The notes: generated by a model not told the origin, from the letters alone. DNA of 64,000 nucleotides from Simplicispira suum (GCF_003008595.1 NZ_CP027669.1:2914001-2978000); one strand, 5' to 3'; positions 46,614 to 56,239 are shown, counted from the first letter of the stretch. Translations and numbers: made by a program.

Positions 46614-48182
46614 ATGCTCGACGACAACCTCAAGACCCAATTGAAAGCCTATCTGGAGCGCCTGCAGCGCCCGGTGGAGCTGGTCGCCACGCTGGACGAC
46701 AGCGCTACGTCGAACGAGCTGCGCGAACTGCTGCAGGACATCCGCGCCCAGTCGGACAAGATCACCGTGGTCGAGAACAACGCGCTGGACGTGCGCAAAC
46801 CCTCGTTCCTGATCACCAACCCCGGCCAGGACAGCGGCGTGCGCTTTGCCGGCGTGCCGCTCGGCCACGAATTCACCAGCCTCGTGCTGGCGCTGTTGCA
46901 GGTCGGCGGCCATCCCTCGAAGGAAGCGGCCGATCTGCTGGAGCAGATCAAGGCGCTGGAGGGCGACTTCCACTTCGAAACCTACTACTCGCTCTCGTGC
47001 CACAACTGCCCGGACGTGGTGCAGGCGCTGAACCTGATGAGCGTGTTGAACCCACGCATCACGCACACCGCGATTGACGGCGGCGTGTTCCAGAAGGAAA
47101 TCGAAGCGCGCGAAGTCATGGGCGTGCCTACCGTGTTTCTGAACGGCGAGCGCTTTGGCCAGGGCCGCATGGAGTTGGCCGAAGTGGTCGCCAAGCTCGA
47201 CACCGGCGCTGGTGCTCGCGACGCGGCCAGGCTCAATGCCAAGGAGCCGTTTGATGTGCTGATCGTCGGCGGCGGCCCGGCCGGCGCGGCCGCGGCGGTG
47301 TATGCGGCGCGCAAAGGCATTCGCACCGGCGTGGCCGCCGAGCGCTTTGGCGGCCAGGTGCTCGACACCGTAGGCATCGACAACTTTCTCTCGGTGCAAC
47401 ACACCGAGGGCCCGCAATTCGCCGCCGCCATGGAGCGCCATGTACGCGACTACGAGGTGGACATCATGAACCTGCAGCGCGCCACGGCCTTGGTTCCGGC
47501 CAGCACCGAGGGCGGGCTGATCGAGGTGCAGTTCGAGAATGGGGCGAGCCTCAAGAGCCGCACCGTCATCGTCTCGACCGGCGCGCGCTGGCGCAACATG
47601 AACGTGCCGGGCGAGGAGGAATACCGCACCAAGGGCGTCACCAACTGCCCGCACTGCGACGGCCCGCTGTTCAAGGGCAAGCATGTGGCGGTGATTGGCG
47701 GCGGCAACTCGGGCGTTGAAGCGGCGATTGACCTCGCCGGGGTGGTCGCCCGCGTCACCGTGCTGGAATTTGCGCCAGAACTCAAGGCCGACGCGGTGCT
47801 GCAGAGAAAGCTCCTGAGCATGCCCAACGTCACCGTCATCACCAACGCGCAAACCACGCAGGTGGTGGGCGACGGCAGCAAGGTCACCGGACTGAACTAC
47901 ACCGACCGCGCCACCGGCGAAGCGCAGGACATCGCGCTCGAAGGCATCTTCGTGCAGATTGGCCTGTTGCCCAGCACCGACTGGCTCAAGGGCACGGTGG
48001 AACTGTCGCGCTTTGGCGAAGTCCAGATCGACGGCCACGGCCGTACCGACGTGCCGGGCGTGTTCGCTGCCGGCGACTGCACCACGGTGCCGTTCAAGCA
48101 GATCGTGATTGCGGCGGGCGATGGAGCGAAGGCAGCGCTGAGTGCCTTTGATCACTTGATTCGTACCACGGCGCCGGCTTGA
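46614..48182 (+). CDS. ahpF: Alkyl hydroperoxide reductase subunit F
   Basis: A 522-residue NADH-dependent disulfide reductase that reduces AhpC. The N-terminal domain of paired thioredoxin folds carries the CHNC redox pair (129-132); the thioredoxin-reductase-like part has FAD-binding [11 protein letters not shown], the second redox pair CPHC (345-348), NAD-binding [11 protein letters not shown], and [13 protein letters not shown]. Length matches E. coli AhpF (521). An AGGAGTTCCACC site precedes the ATG. Confidence 0.97.
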   Translation: MLDDNLKTQLKAYLERLQRPVELVATLDDSATSNELRELLQDIRAQSDKITVVENNALDVRKPSFLITNPGQDSGVRFAGVPLGHEFTSLVLALLQVGGHPSKEAADLLEQIKALEGDFHFETYYSLSCHNCPDVVQALNLMSVLNPRITHTAIDGGVFQKEIEAREVMGVPTVFLNGERFGQGRMELAEVVAKLDTGAGARDAARLNAKEPFDVLIVGGGPAGAAAAVYAARKGIRTGVAAERFGGQVLDTVGIDNFLSVQHTEGPQFAAAMERHVRDYEVDIMNLQRATALVPASTEGGLIEVQFENGASLKSRTVIVSTGARWRNMNVPGEEEYRTKGVTNCPHCDGPLFKGKHVAVIGGGNSGVEAAIDLAGVVARVTVLEFAPELKADAVLQRKLLSMPNVTVITNAQTTQVVGDGSKVTGLNYTDRATGEAQDIALEGIFVQIGLLPSTDWLKGTVELSRFGEVQIDGHGRTDVPGVFAAGDCTTVPFKQIVIAAGDGAKAALSAFDHLIRTTAPA

Positions 48183-48186
48183 ATTT

Positions 48187-48240
48187 CAAAGAAAATAGGG
48201 CTCTAGCGCTTATACAGTAAGCGCAAGTAGCTATATATTT
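48187..48240 (+). repeat. Dispersed palindromic element, copy 6
   Basis: GGCTCTAGCGCTTAT is followed by CAGTAAGCGCAAGTAGCTAT; stem GCGCTTA/TAAGCGC is intact. It lies right after the ahpF stop and just ahead of the ahpF terminator, in the direction of transcription. Confidence 0.82.
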
Positions 48241-48244
48241 AGGA

Positions 48245-48281
48245 GCGACGGCGCTGTCGGAAGCAGCGCCGTCGCCTTTTT
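48245..48281 (+). terminator. Intrinsic terminator after ahpF
   Basis: A perfect 12-bp stem (GCGACGGCGCTG/CAGCGCCGTCGC) with a 7-base loop followed by CTTTTT. It ends the ahpF transcript and abuts the convergent redoxin gene. Confidence 0.9.
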
Positions 48282-48282
48282 A

Positions 48283-48888
48283 TTAAGTGGCGCGGTGTTG
48301 AATGGGTGTTGGAGCGCCAGTGCTATCGCCGGCTGCCGTTGACGGGCTGGACTGCTGCGGGCCTTCAGCGGGCTCTGCGATCAGCTGCCCAAGCAGCGCG
48401 CCGAGCGCCAGATCCTCGATGTTGCCGAAGTGCTTCAGGCGGACCATGCCTTGTCGATCGATCAGAACAAGGCTCGGCGTGCCCCTGAGCTCGTAGGCCC
48501 GCATGGTGGTGGGCACAGGCTCGGCGAGTGGGCCGTTGGGTGACGGCCTGTCCACTGCTACGGGAAACGAGATCCGGTATTCCTCCAGAAAGGCCTGCAG
48601 CGCGTGCGGGGCCATCGCATCGTGGTGTTCGAACACGGTGTGCAACCCAAGGACCGCTACGTCGGATTGCGCAAATGTGCGATGCACCTTCATCGCCTGG
48701 GGCAAGCCGTGGCTCACGCAAGCGGGGCACAGCATCTGGAACGCGTGCAGCACCACCACCCGGCCGCGCAACGACTCCAGCGAGATATCGGCCTGCGCGT
48801 TGAACCAGCGCGAGACACAGAGCGCAGGCGCCAGAGGTCCGGCAGAGGCCGAAGGGTTGTCCGAATTTGTAGTCGCTCCTGACTGCAT
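48283..48888 (-). CDS. TlpA/peroxiredoxin-like thiol protein
   Basis: A 201-residue thioredoxin-fold protein. The redox pair is CPAC in VVVLHAFQMLCPACVSHGLP, where the stretch RGRVVVLHAF is the start of an AhpC/TSA-redoxin fold; a late GTPSLVLIDRQGMVRLKHFG has the cis-Pro typical of thioredoxins. No signal peptide is seen, so it is likely cytoplasmic, unlike most TlpA proteins. The last 30 residues are Ser/Pro/Ala-rich. Its place beside ahpCF and an AhpD-like gene suggests a role in peroxide or thiol stress. Confidence 0.8.
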   Translation of the reverse strand: MQSGATTNSDNPSASAGPLAPALCVSRWFNAQADISLESLRGRVVVLHAFQMLCPACVSHGLPQAMKVHRTFAQSDVAVLGLHTVFEHHDAMAPHALQAFLEEYRISFPVAVDRPSPNGPLAEPVPTTMRAYELRGTPSLVLIDRQGMVRLKHFGNIEDLALGALLGQLIAEPAEGPQQSSPSTAAGDSTGAPTPIQHRAT

Positions 48889-49056
48889 GGCTGACTCCCG
48901 CTATTGGGTGGTGGAATAGGTGCTCACAAAGCGCTATGAAGGCATGGCGCGGTCGCCAGGCCGGAGTTGCAGTCATTGAGCGCAATCGTGGTGCTTCGAA
49001 TGATGCAGTGGGCTGGATGACCGCTCGGCCGCAAGGGCCGGACCTTGGGTGTGCGC

Positions 49057-49602
49057 TCAAGCGACGGGATTTAGCGCGATTCTCGGAAAATCCACGGGGA
49101 CGTCCAGGGCGATGTTCACGTAGTTGGTGAACAGGTTCAGTGCCACATGGGCAAGGATCTCAACGATTTGCTCGTCGTCAAAGCCTGCAGCTCGCAAGTT
49201 GGCGACATCGTTGCTCGAGAGTCGCCCACGTGCGCTCACCACTTGCAATGCAAATTTCAATGCGGCACCCGTGCGGGCGTCGGACGATGTGCCGCATTGC
49301 GCGGCCGCCATTTCTTCGGCGCTTGCGCCCGCGCCCTTGCCCAGCACCGTGTGGGCAGCGAGGCAGTATTCGCACCGGTTGCGATCTGCAATCGCCACGG
49401 CAATCTGCTCACTCAGCTTGGCACCGAGAACGCCAGTGCCCAGGGCACCGAATGAACCCCACATGCTTTTCAGCGCTGCGGGCGAGTTGGCTACGGCCTT
49501 GAACATGTTGGGCGTGGCGCCGAATGCGTTGTTGATCTGTTCCAGCACTGCCTGGCGGTTGGGAGTGGTTTCGGCTGGGTTGACGAGTTGAACGCGGGTC
49601 AT
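49057..49602 (-). CDS. AhpD-like / carboxymuconolactone decarboxylase family protein
   Basis: A 181-residue helical protein of the AhpD-like superfamily, with the redox motif CEYCLAAHT (CxxC followed by His three residues on), where AhpD-type peroxidases carry their catalytic Cys pair and proton relay. The N-terminal NAFGATPNMFKAVANSPAAL fits the peroxidase-related (alkylhydroperoxidase) subgroup. It is probably a thiol-based peroxidase or reductase. Start at 49602 after AAGGAACCACC. It is separated from the TlpA-like gene by 168 bp. Confidence 0.87.
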   Translation of the reverse strand: MTRVQLVNPAETTPNRQAVLEQINNAFGATPNMFKAVANSPAALKSMWGSFGALGTGVLGAKLSEQIAVAIADRNRCEYCLAAHTVLGKGAGASAEEMAAAQCGTSSDARTGAALKFALQVVSARGRLSSNDVANLRAAGFDDEQIVEILAHVALNLFTNYVNIALDVPVDFPRIALNPVA

Positions 49603-49696
49603 GGTGGTTCCTTGAACTGAAAAGGCTGCCGACGTCGTCGGCGCTAAACGATGAAAAGGCGGATGGACAGAAGGTCTGCTTCTGCGTGCGGTCGAC

Positions 49697-50452
49697 TTAC
49701 TTCACTTTGCCGGGAAGGGACAAATCACCAGAAGCGACCTTGAAGACGTTTACGACGCACAGCAATGGGTTGTGCAGGCTGGCATTGACGCGCAGCGCCG
49801 CCGTGACACCATCAAAACCGGCTGTGTTGACCGCGCCGATATCGTCGAAGGGTACTTTGACCTGCACGGTGCCGCCCTTGAACAAAGGTGTCCAGCCGGG
49901 GCTGTCGATCAGCAGTGGCAAACCTGGCCAAGTCTTTGGCAACTTGGGCTTGGCACCTTCCGGGATGTCCACGACTTTCAGCGCGCCCTTGCCGCAGACT
50001 TCGTCGGGCTGCAGCACCACCCAATGCGAGTGCCACAAGCCACCGTCGTTGCCCGGATTGCCGTCGCCGTTTTCATCGAACAGCGGTGTGTCATCGAAGT
50101 CGGGGTGCGACGTTACGGCAAAGGCCAGGATCCCGGCCTTCGGTTCGAAGCCGACAAGGGAAGAGTCCAGGCTGGTTGGCCATACATACGAAAACACCGT
50201 GCTGCCAGCGAGCTTGCCGGTCTTCGTCGGCTTGTTGGCACCGGCCTTGCCGGAGACGTGCATGTGAAACACAGCCTGGTTGCCTTCGCTCGTGATCTTG
50301 GTGTGCACGATGTCGTAAGGCGCCTTCACGGCGGCGGTCGTCTTCGTCTGAATGCCGCCGGAATGGGGGCTTTCGTGTGCCATGGCCGCCTGGCTGAGCG
50401 TTGTGCAGGCCATGGTTGCAACTAGCTGGGTGACTGATCGTCGTAGTTTCAT
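49697..50452 (-). CDS. Exported protein of unknown function with Asp/Gly-rich motif
   Basis: A 251-residue secreted or periplasmic protein. A signal peptide (MKLRRSVTQLVATMACTTLSQ, cleaved after AMA) leads to a mostly beta domain. Notable are HESPHSGGIQT, WHSHWVVLQPDEVCG, and DENGDGNPGNDGG, a calcium-loop-like Asp/Asn/Gly run. Two Cys (in DEVCGKG and PLLCVVN) could form a disulfide. I do not recognise the family. It is transcribed divergently from an AraC regulator that probably controls it. The ATG at 50452 follows AACGAGGATCC. Confidence 0.72.
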   Translation of the reverse strand: MKLRRSVTQLVATMACTTLSQAAMAHESPHSGGIQTKTTAAVKAPYDIVHTKITSEGNQAVFHMHVSGKAGANKPTKTGKLAGSTVFSYVWPTSLDSSLVGFEPKAGILAFAVTSHPDFDDTPLFDENGDGNPGNDGGLWHSHWVVLQPDEVCGKGALKVVDIPEGAKPKLPKTWPGLPLLIDSPGWTPLFKGGTVQVKVPFDDIGAVNTAGFDGVTAALRVNASLHNPLLCVVNVFKVASGDLSLPGKVK

Positions 50453-50578
50453 GGGATCCTCGTTCTGGGTTGTTGCGATGGGTGCGGCGCTGCTTTGTTG
50501 AACAGCACGATGCAAGTTTGCCCGCGTGCCAGTATGATTGGGATCTAATAGTCCGTTTAACATACCATTTAGTCCAAA

Positions 50579-51463
50579 ATGCTCGCTTCAGTTGCCCAGG
50601 CAGCGCCACCGCTCGATCGCCTGTCTGCGATGCTCGATCGCTTTCAGGTTTCTGCCCGGCTGTTTCACCGCGGCGAGTTGTGTGGCGTGACCACCTTTGA
50701 TGCGCAACCGGGCAGAGGTTTTTTTCATGTGTTGCGGCGTGGGGAGATGGTTGTGACCCACCACCATGGTGCGGGGGTGTCTCGGCGTATCAACGCCAAG
50801 GAGCCGAGCCTCTTTTTCTATCCTCAGCCCCTGGCCCATCAATTTCATAGCGCGCCCAGAGCCGGGGCCGATTTCGTCTGTGCTTCGGTGCATTTCGAGG
50901 GCGGAGAAAACCATCCGCTCGTTCGCGCTTTGCCTGCCTTGATCGTTTTGCCGCTGTCGAAACTACCCACGCTCGCGACTGCTTTGAACCTGCTTTTTGA
51001 CGAAGCGGAGCTGGTTCGCTGTGGCCACCGGCTCATCGTTGATCGGTTGTTTGAGGTGGTGCTGATGCAGCTCTTGCGTTGGCTGCTCGATCATGGCGAC
51101 GAAGGCGGCGTTGCCGTGGGACTGGTCTGCGGATTGGCCGATCCGCAATTGGCCCGCGCATTGACGGCAATGCATGAACGCCCACATGTGCCCTGGACCA
51201 TTGATTTGCTGGCTGAAGCGGCGGCAATGTCGCGCAGTTCGTTTGCGAGTCGATTCAAAAGAACTGTGGGCGTGGGGCCTGCGGACTATCTGACGGACTG
51301 GCGCCTGACCATCGCCAAGAAGCGGTTGCGTCAAGGCCAAGCGGTCAAGCTCATTGCCCCCGAACTGGGCTATGCAAATGCGTCGGCCTTGTCGCGGGTT
51401 TTTGCGCAAAGGGTCGGTTGCTCTCCGAGGGAGTGGCTGCTTCGTGACCTCGAGGAAAGCTGA
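50579..51463 (+). CDS. AraC-family transcriptional regulator (cupin type)
   Basis: A 294-residue regulator with an N-terminal cupin_6-like sensor (about 15-185, GVTTFDAQPGRGFFHVLRRGEMVV) and a C-terminal pair of helix-turn-helix motifs (about 195-290: DLLAEAAAMSRSSFASRFKRTVGVGPADYL and IAPELGYANASALSRVFAQRVG). It faces the exported protein gene across 126 bp, the usual position for its target. Effector unknown. Confidence 0.88.
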   Translation: MLASVAQAAPPLDRLSAMLDRFQVSARLFHRGELCGVTTFDAQPGRGFFHVLRRGEMVVTHHHGAGVSRRINAKEPSLFFYPQPLAHQFHSAPRAGADFVCASVHFEGGENHPLVRALPALIVLPLSKLPTLATALNLLFDEAELVRCGHRLIVDRLFEVVLMQLLRWLLDHGDEGGVAVGLVCGLADPQLARALTAMHERPHVPWTIDLLAEAAAMSRSSFASRFKRTVGVGPADYLTDWRLTIAKKRLRQGQAVKLIAPELGYANASALSRVFAQRVGCSPREWLLRDLEES

Positions 51464-51548
51464 TTCAAGGGGCTGAAGGCTCGGCGGGGATGCCGCAGCA
51501 GTTACTGCGTTCGGCTTTTGTGCTGGGAGGCAGCTCTGCAGCTTCGCG

Positions 51549-51584
51549 GGCCACACTTGGTGTGGCCGTTCGTAGGAACCTACG
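51549..51584. other. Paired hairpins between convergent AraC and tctA genes
   Basis: GGCCACAC-TTG-GTGTGGCC is a perfect 8-bp stem, and CGTAGG-AA-CCTACG follows directly. No T-run is present. They lie in a 198-bp gap between convergent genes and could act as a bidirectional transcription end. Confidence 0.45.
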
Positions 51585-51661
51585 GCGTCTTGCCAATGGA
51601 TGCGTCCATACCTCAACCTGGGCGCGGTGGCCCAGGCAGCTGCCTTTTGCCTGGCACTGGC

Positions 51662-53185
51662 TCATTGTCTGGGAAGTACGGTGTCGGCGCGAACGCGGCG
51701 ACGGTACGAGCGGAATGCCTGTAGCACCGACAGGGTCGTCAGACCCATGATGAGCAGCGACAACGGACGAGTGAAGAAACTCATGATCAGATTGGGAATA
51801 CTGCCCTGCACCAAGGCCATGGAGCGCGCCAGCTCGCCTTCAGCCATGCTGCCGAGCACCAAACCCAGGACCAGGGGCTCGCGCGGTACATCGAAGCGCT
51901 TCATGGCGTAGCCCAGCATGCCCATGGCCATCATGATCCAGACGTCAACCAGCGACATGTTGATCGCATAAGCACCAATCACGCCCAGTCCAATCACCAT
52001 CGGGCCCAGGATGTTGGCGGGCGTCTTGATGAAACGCACGCCGTAGCGCGCCACGAACAGGCCCACCGGTATAAAAAACAAGTTCGCAAGAAACATGCTC
52101 AGGATGAAGCCGTAAGTGATGCCGCTGCTGTCGGTGAACAGGCCAGGCCCGGGCTTGAGTCCGTGGATCATGAGGCCTCCCAGCATGACGGCGGATACCG
52201 CGTTGCCCGGAATGCCCAGCGTCAGCATGGGAACCAGTGAACCACCCACGACCGCGTTGTTGGCTGTCTCGGAGGACACCACGCCCTCTGGATTGCCGGT
52301 GCCAAAGGTTTCGGGTGACTTGGAAACCCGCTTGGCATCGTCGTAAGCCAGGAAGCCCGCAATGCTCGAGCCTGCTCCCGGGACGATGCCCACAATGATG
52401 CCGATGATCGTTGACCGAACCAGCAGCATCTTGTACTTGAAGATGTCGAGTATCTGCCGGAATCCACCGCGCACTTCCGCCACGCTGGCCTGGGCGGTGT
52501 TTGCCGGGTTGGCGAGGTTTTCGATGATCTCGGGCAACGAATACAGGCCGATCAGCGCGACCACCATGGGCAGGCCGTTGAACAGCTCGGGGATTCCCAT
52601 CGCGAACCGGATATCGCCCGTGAGCGGGTGCATGCCGATGATGGCCAGGAACAGGCCCAGGGTTCCCGAAATAAACCCCTTCATGATGTTGCGCTCGGAC
52701 AGCGAGGCAATCACTGAGACGCCAAACAAGGCGAGCAGGAAATATTCCTGAGAACCGAAGCGCAGCGCCAGGGCCGCCAGCGGTGGGGCGAGGAAAAGCA
52801 AGGCGCCATTGCTGACAAAACCGCCAATGGCCGAGCCGGCTGTGGCGAGCGCAATGGCTTTGCTTCCTTGACCTTTGCGGGTCATGGGGTAGCCATCGAG
52901 CACCGTGCTGCAGTTGGACGGCGTGCCAGGAATATTCAGCAAGATCGCACTGATTGCACCGGCATAGGTCGATGAGCAGTACACGGCGCCCAGCAGCGAC
53001 AAGCCTTGCACTGGTGACATCGTGAAGGTGACGGGCACCAACAGGGCCACGCCCATGGTGCTGGTCAAGCCGGGGAGTGATCCGATGACGATTCCGAACA
53101 CCGTGCCAAACACGATCAGCATCAGCGCGACCGGGTCGAGCACCTGAGCCGCCCCTAGTGAAATGCCATTAAATATTGCATCCAT
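51662..53185 (-). CDS. tctA: Tripartite tricarboxylate transporter permease, large subunit TctA
   Basis: A 507-residue inner membrane protein with about 12 helices. The family pattern is clear at GIVIGSLPGLTSTMGVALL, SAILLNIPGTPSNCSTVLDGYP, and GIVPGAGSSIAGFLAYDDAKR, the two inverted repeat motifs that form the transport core. TTT transporters use the proton or sodium gradient to import carboxylates captured by a Bug/TctC binding protein. It is last in a tctC-tctB-tctA set read on the minus strand, 32 bp after tctB. Confidence 0.95.
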   Translation of the reverse strand: MDAIFNGISLGAAQVLDPVALMLIVFGTVFGIVIGSLPGLTSTMGVALLVPVTFTMSPVQGLSLLGAVYCSSTYAGAISAILLNIPGTPSNCSTVLDGYPMTRKGQGSKAIALATAGSAIGGFVSNGALLFLAPPLAALALRFGSQEYFLLALFGVSVIASLSERNIMKGFISGTLGLFLAIIGMHPLTGDIRFAMGIPELFNGLPMVVALIGLYSLPEIIENLANPANTAQASVAEVRGGFRQILDIFKYKMLLVRSTIIGIIVGIVPGAGSSIAGFLAYDDAKRVSKSPETFGTGNPEGVVSSETANNAVVGGSLVPMLTLGIPGNAVSAVMLGGLMIHGLKPGPGLFTDSSGITYGFILSMFLANLFFIPVGLFVARYGVRFIKTPANILGPMVIGLGVIGAYAINMSLVDVWIMMAMGMLGYAMKRFDVPREPLVLGLVLGSMAEGELARSMALVQGSIPNLIMSFFTRPLSLLIMGLTTLSVLQAFRSYRRRVRADTVLPRQ

Positions 53186-53217
53186 GGTTCTTCCTTTGGA
53201 TTAGTAACCGGCACTAT

Positions 53218-53667
53218 TCAGAAGAGAAGGCCCTGGGGTAGGCGGACACCCATGAATAACACGAACAGCGCATAAATCACTGCCAAAAAGCAACCCGTGA
53301 TCGAAGCCATGACAACCGTACGCCGGTTGCCAAACCAGGACATTGCGCCAAGCAGAAAGACGGCTGTCGCTGAAAAGTAACCGACGTAGTCGATGGCGAG
53401 CACGTACAGCGAGGTGATCAGAAACACCTTGAAAGCAGGCCACAGGGATGCGAGAACGTCCCTGCCAGGAACTGTTTTTGCCTCCAGCGGCAACCTGAAC
53501 TGCTGAAACAGGAAAATCAGCGAAAACAACAGCTGCACGCCCATCAGGAAACGTGGAAACTGCGACGAGTCCGCCGGATAGCGGAAAGACTGCGCCAGGA
53601 ATGCCGCAGAAAGCAAAACCATGATCACTGCAAAGGAGCGATCTTTTCTTTGGGAATAGTGAGTCAT
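53218..53667 (-). CDS. tctB: Tripartite tricarboxylate transporter small subunit TctB
   Basis: A 149-residue membrane protein with four helices, fitting TctB. The first helix is AVIMVLLSAAFLAQSF, followed by FPRFLMGVQLLFSLIF, a linker, then two closing helices (FKVFLITSLYVLAIDYVGYF and MASITGCFLAVIYALFVLFM). TctB has low sequence conservation, and position between tctC and tctA supports the call. The ATG at 53667 is preferred over an extended frame. Confidence 0.87.
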   Translation of the reverse strand: MTHYSQRKDRSFAVIMVLLSAAFLAQSFRYPADSSQFPRFLMGVQLLFSLIFLFQQFRLPLEAKTVPGRDVLASLWPAFKVFLITSLYVLAIDYVGYFSATAVFLLGAMSWFGNRRTVVMASITGCFLAVIYALFVLFMGVRLPQGLLF

Positions 53668-53733
53668 GCGCAAGGGCCTTTCTTTCTGAGAGGCCAAAGT
53701 TCACAGCTTTGGCCTTCCAGGCGCTGTCAAAAA

Positions 53734-54714
53734 TTACTTCTTCAGCAAATCTTTCAGCTCTTCCACTTCTTTTATGGACGTTTTCACCATTGCTTCGGAA
53801 TCGGCGGTGCCCATGTATTGAATGACCATGCCAAGCCCCTTGGCTTCTGCGAGAAACGCAGGGTCCGTAACGATTTTTTTGCAAGCGTCTTCAAGTTTGG
53901 CCAGACGATCGGCAGGCACGCCCTTGGGCGCGGCCAGGCCCCGCACAGCCATTCCCACCGAGGGGATCGACTTGCCAAACAGTTTCGTCGCCGTTGGAAC
54001 TTCAGGCAGCAAGGCCGAAGGCGCATCGCTGAAGACCACCAAGGCGCGCAGCTTGCCGGCTTCAATATTGGACACCGCCGCGCTCAGCGTTGCTGCAGCC
54101 ACATCGACCTGACCGCCCAGCAGTGCCGTGATTGCCGGGCCAGATCCGTTGAACGAAATGAAGTTGGTCTGCAGACCCAGGGCCTTGGCCGCCGCGACGT
54201 GCTGCAACTGCACGTTGCTTTGAGGGCCATCGCCAGCCACGTTGATTTTCTTCTTCTCGTCCGTCGCCTGCGCTGCCAGATCTTTGGCGTTTTTGTACGG
54301 GCTGTCGGCGCGTACCAGCCAAACGATGGGGTCGACCTGGATATTGCAGATATAGCGGAATTCATCGAGCGCAAAGGGCGTTTCGGGCCGCAGTGCTTTG
54401 ATGATCACCATGGACGGAAAGCTCGTGGCACCGATGTTGTAGCCGTCAGCGCGGGATTTTGCGATGGCTGTCCAGCCAATCTGGCCACCGGCGCCGGGCT
54501 TGTTCTCCACGATCAGGTTTTGTCCCAGCACGGGTGTGGCGTGCTTGGACAACAGGCGCAGCAAGATGTCATTGCCGCCGCCGGGTGAGAACGGCACGGT
54601 GGCAACGATGGGCTTGCTAGGAAAGTCGGTCTGAGCGTTTGCGGCGGTCAGGGAAGCGGCACAGCAGATCGCAACAACGGTCGTGCGGGCCAGAAATTTG
54701 GATTTCGCAATCAT
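53734..54714 (-). CDS. Bug-family (TctC) periplasmic solute-binding protein
   Basis: A 326-residue secreted binding protein of the Bug superfamily, greatly expanded in betaproteobacteria. A signal peptide ends at ANA; the mature part has YPxKP-like DFPSKPIVATVPFSPGGGND, VENKPGAGGQIG, GDGPQSN, and VPTATKLFGK. Bug proteins bind organic acids and deliver them to TctAB, here encoded just downstream. The ligand cannot be named; the neighbouring beta-propeller gene may be part of the same pathway. Confidence 0.93.
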   Translation of the reverse strand: MIAKSKFLARTTVVAICCAASLTAANAQTDFPSKPIVATVPFSPGGGNDILLRLLSKHATPVLGQNLIVENKPGAGGQIGWTAIAKSRADGYNIGATSFPSMVIIKALRPETPFALDEFRYICNIQVDPIVWLVRADSPYKNAKDLAAQATDEKKKINVAGDGPQSNVQLQHVAAAKALGLQTNFISFNGSGPAITALLGGQVDVAAATLSAAVSNIEAGKLRALVVFSDAPSALLPEVPTATKLFGKSIPSVGMAVRGLAAPKGVPADRLAKLEDACKKIVTDPAFLAEAKGLGMVIQYMGTADSEAMVKTSIKEVEELKDLLKK

Positions 54715-54808
54715 GAATATCTCCTCAGATGGGACGTGGGAAAAGATGCATTTCAGACCAGGAGCCCAGAATGGGGAAGTCTGATGGATACGCAAAAGAA
54801 ATGACCGA

Positions 54809-56089
54809 TCAGCAATTGACGATCTGGGAAACGTCGATTACGTACATCTGCCGCTCTTTTTCGTGCACCGAGTCAATGCAGACGCTTTTTCCGTCGCGGC
54901 TCCATCGGGGGTGCAGGTCGCATCGGTTTTCTTTTTTCAGATTCGGATCTGCGTAAAAGCTGCCGATGTCGTGGCGGATGTTTTGTTGCGTGTCGTAGAG
55001 GAACAGAGTCCGCTCGTTGGTGGAAGCGTCCGGGTAGGTGTCGCTCAGCAACCAGCGCGCGTCGACCGGAGAAAAGGACATGTGCCCGTTCTCGGTCAGG
55101 ATGTCCTCGCCAATCACCTCGGCCGGCGTGTCGGCAGCATCGGTGTAACGGTGGTAGTGGATGCTTCCCGCGTGCGGTCCCCAGACGATGATGCGACCAT
55201 CGGCGCACCAAAGGGGGTGGGAAATCTGGTACTCCGATTTTTCGTAGTCGTAGGTGCCCACGGCATTGGGGTCGAAGTCGTCCGCCAGCTGCGGCAACGG
55301 ATGGTCCGAATCTTCCAATAGACGCATCTCGGTGCCGTCCGGGTTGGCCGTGATGAGCCGATGCAAGAAGCAGGTCTCATCCTTCACGCGCTCCGTCCAG
55401 CGGTGCAGCATCAGGAAACGCGACGAGTCGGGGCTGATTTCAATGTGGCTCACCCAGTGGATTGCCTTTTCCATGGATGGCACCGGGTGGAAATTGCGCA
55501 GGTCCGCATAGCTGATCACCAGTTGCGACGCTCCGGTCGCAATGTCCAGGCGGTGGATGCCGTCATCCTGCGGCGCATTGGGCATGGACTCGGGCGCCTG
55601 CTCCCACGCATAGCCAATGGTTTCGTGCGTGATGTACAGGCGGCTGTAATTGATGCACAGGGCAAAGCTGCTGTCGGGTGCCACCGAATAGATGGGCAGT
55701 GGCAGCTGCCGCTGGCTCGCGCTGTCCACGTCGTACACCACCGATGCGTAACCGGGATAGGTCGCGTTGTCGTTGTCTGTGCGGCAGTTGTAGATCAACT
55801 GCCGGCCAGGCGCGCCATCAAGCCATTGCAGCTGGCAACCCATTTGCCAGTTCCAGGCGGTGGTTTTCCCTGCAACATGAAAACGGTCGTTGTCTGCCAG
55901 ATCAAAGAAACCAACCTCCGCTTCGAGCCGTGGCGTCAGGTTGGCATCTGCAACCGGGACGCGGTTGGCCAGAACATACTGCCCGGTGCGGTCCCACACG
56001 GTCTTGTTGTAGTAGCCAAAAAAGTGGTGAGCCGCACCGCTTCCGAGGCGGCGAATGGGGCCTGGGGAGTGAATGATTTTTCCAGTCAT
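54809..56089 (-). CDS. Beta-propeller protein, oligogalacturonate-lyase-like
   Basis: A 426-residue protein with a TolB/PL22-like six- or seven-bladed propeller. It opens with SGAAHHFFGYYNKTVWDRTG, and has repeats ending in hydrophobic strand pairs with Asp-Gly turns (SPDSSRFLMLHR, SPVDARWLLSDTYPD, SRDGKSVCIDS). Oligogalacturonate lyases (PL22) share this architecture and use Mn2+ and His residues; several His are present (HWVSHIE, HAGSIHYHRY) but I cannot assign the catalytic set. No signal peptide, so cytoplasmic. It precedes tctCBA on the same strand and faces a LysR gene. Enzyme of an imported sugar acid is a fair guess, not proof. Confidence 0.65.
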   Translation of the reverse strand: MTGKIIHSPGPIRRLGSGAAHHFFGYYNKTVWDRTGQYVLANRVPVADANLTPRLEAEVGFFDLADNDRFHVAGKTTAWNWQMGCQLQWLDGAPGRQLIYNCRTDNDNATYPGYASVVYDVDSASQRQLPLPIYSVAPDSSFALCINYSRLYITHETIGYAWEQAPESMPNAPQDDGIHRLDIATGASQLVISYADLRNFHPVPSMEKAIHWVSHIEISPDSSRFLMLHRWTERVKDETCFLHRLITANPDGTEMRLLEDSDHPLPQLADDFDPNAVGTYDYEKSEYQISHPLWCADGRIIVWGPHAGSIHYHRYTDAADTPAEVIGEDILTENGHMSFSPVDARWLLSDTYPDASTNERTLFLYDTQQNIRHDIGSFYADPNLKKENRCDLHPRWSRDGKSVCIDSVHEKERQMYVIDVSQIVNC

Positions 56090-56222
56090 TGATGTGCCTT
56101 CGAAGCGAACAAGGGTGGGTGCGCTGCACTGAAAGTGCACTGCTTCATGGGGGAGCCCCGTTTCTGGAAGCCAATGTAGTCTGGGCAATGCCATGCAAAC
56201 AAATGCTATTGTCGACAGTAGC

Positions 56223-56239
56223 TATACGGTATTGATATA
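56223..56239. promoter_or_regulatory. Possible LysR-type operator
   Basis: TATACGGTATTGATATA is an imperfect dyad with T-N11-A spacing, in the 291-bp gap between the LysR gene and the divergent beta-propeller/tct genes. Position fits a LysR recognition site; weak evidence. Confidence 0.4.
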
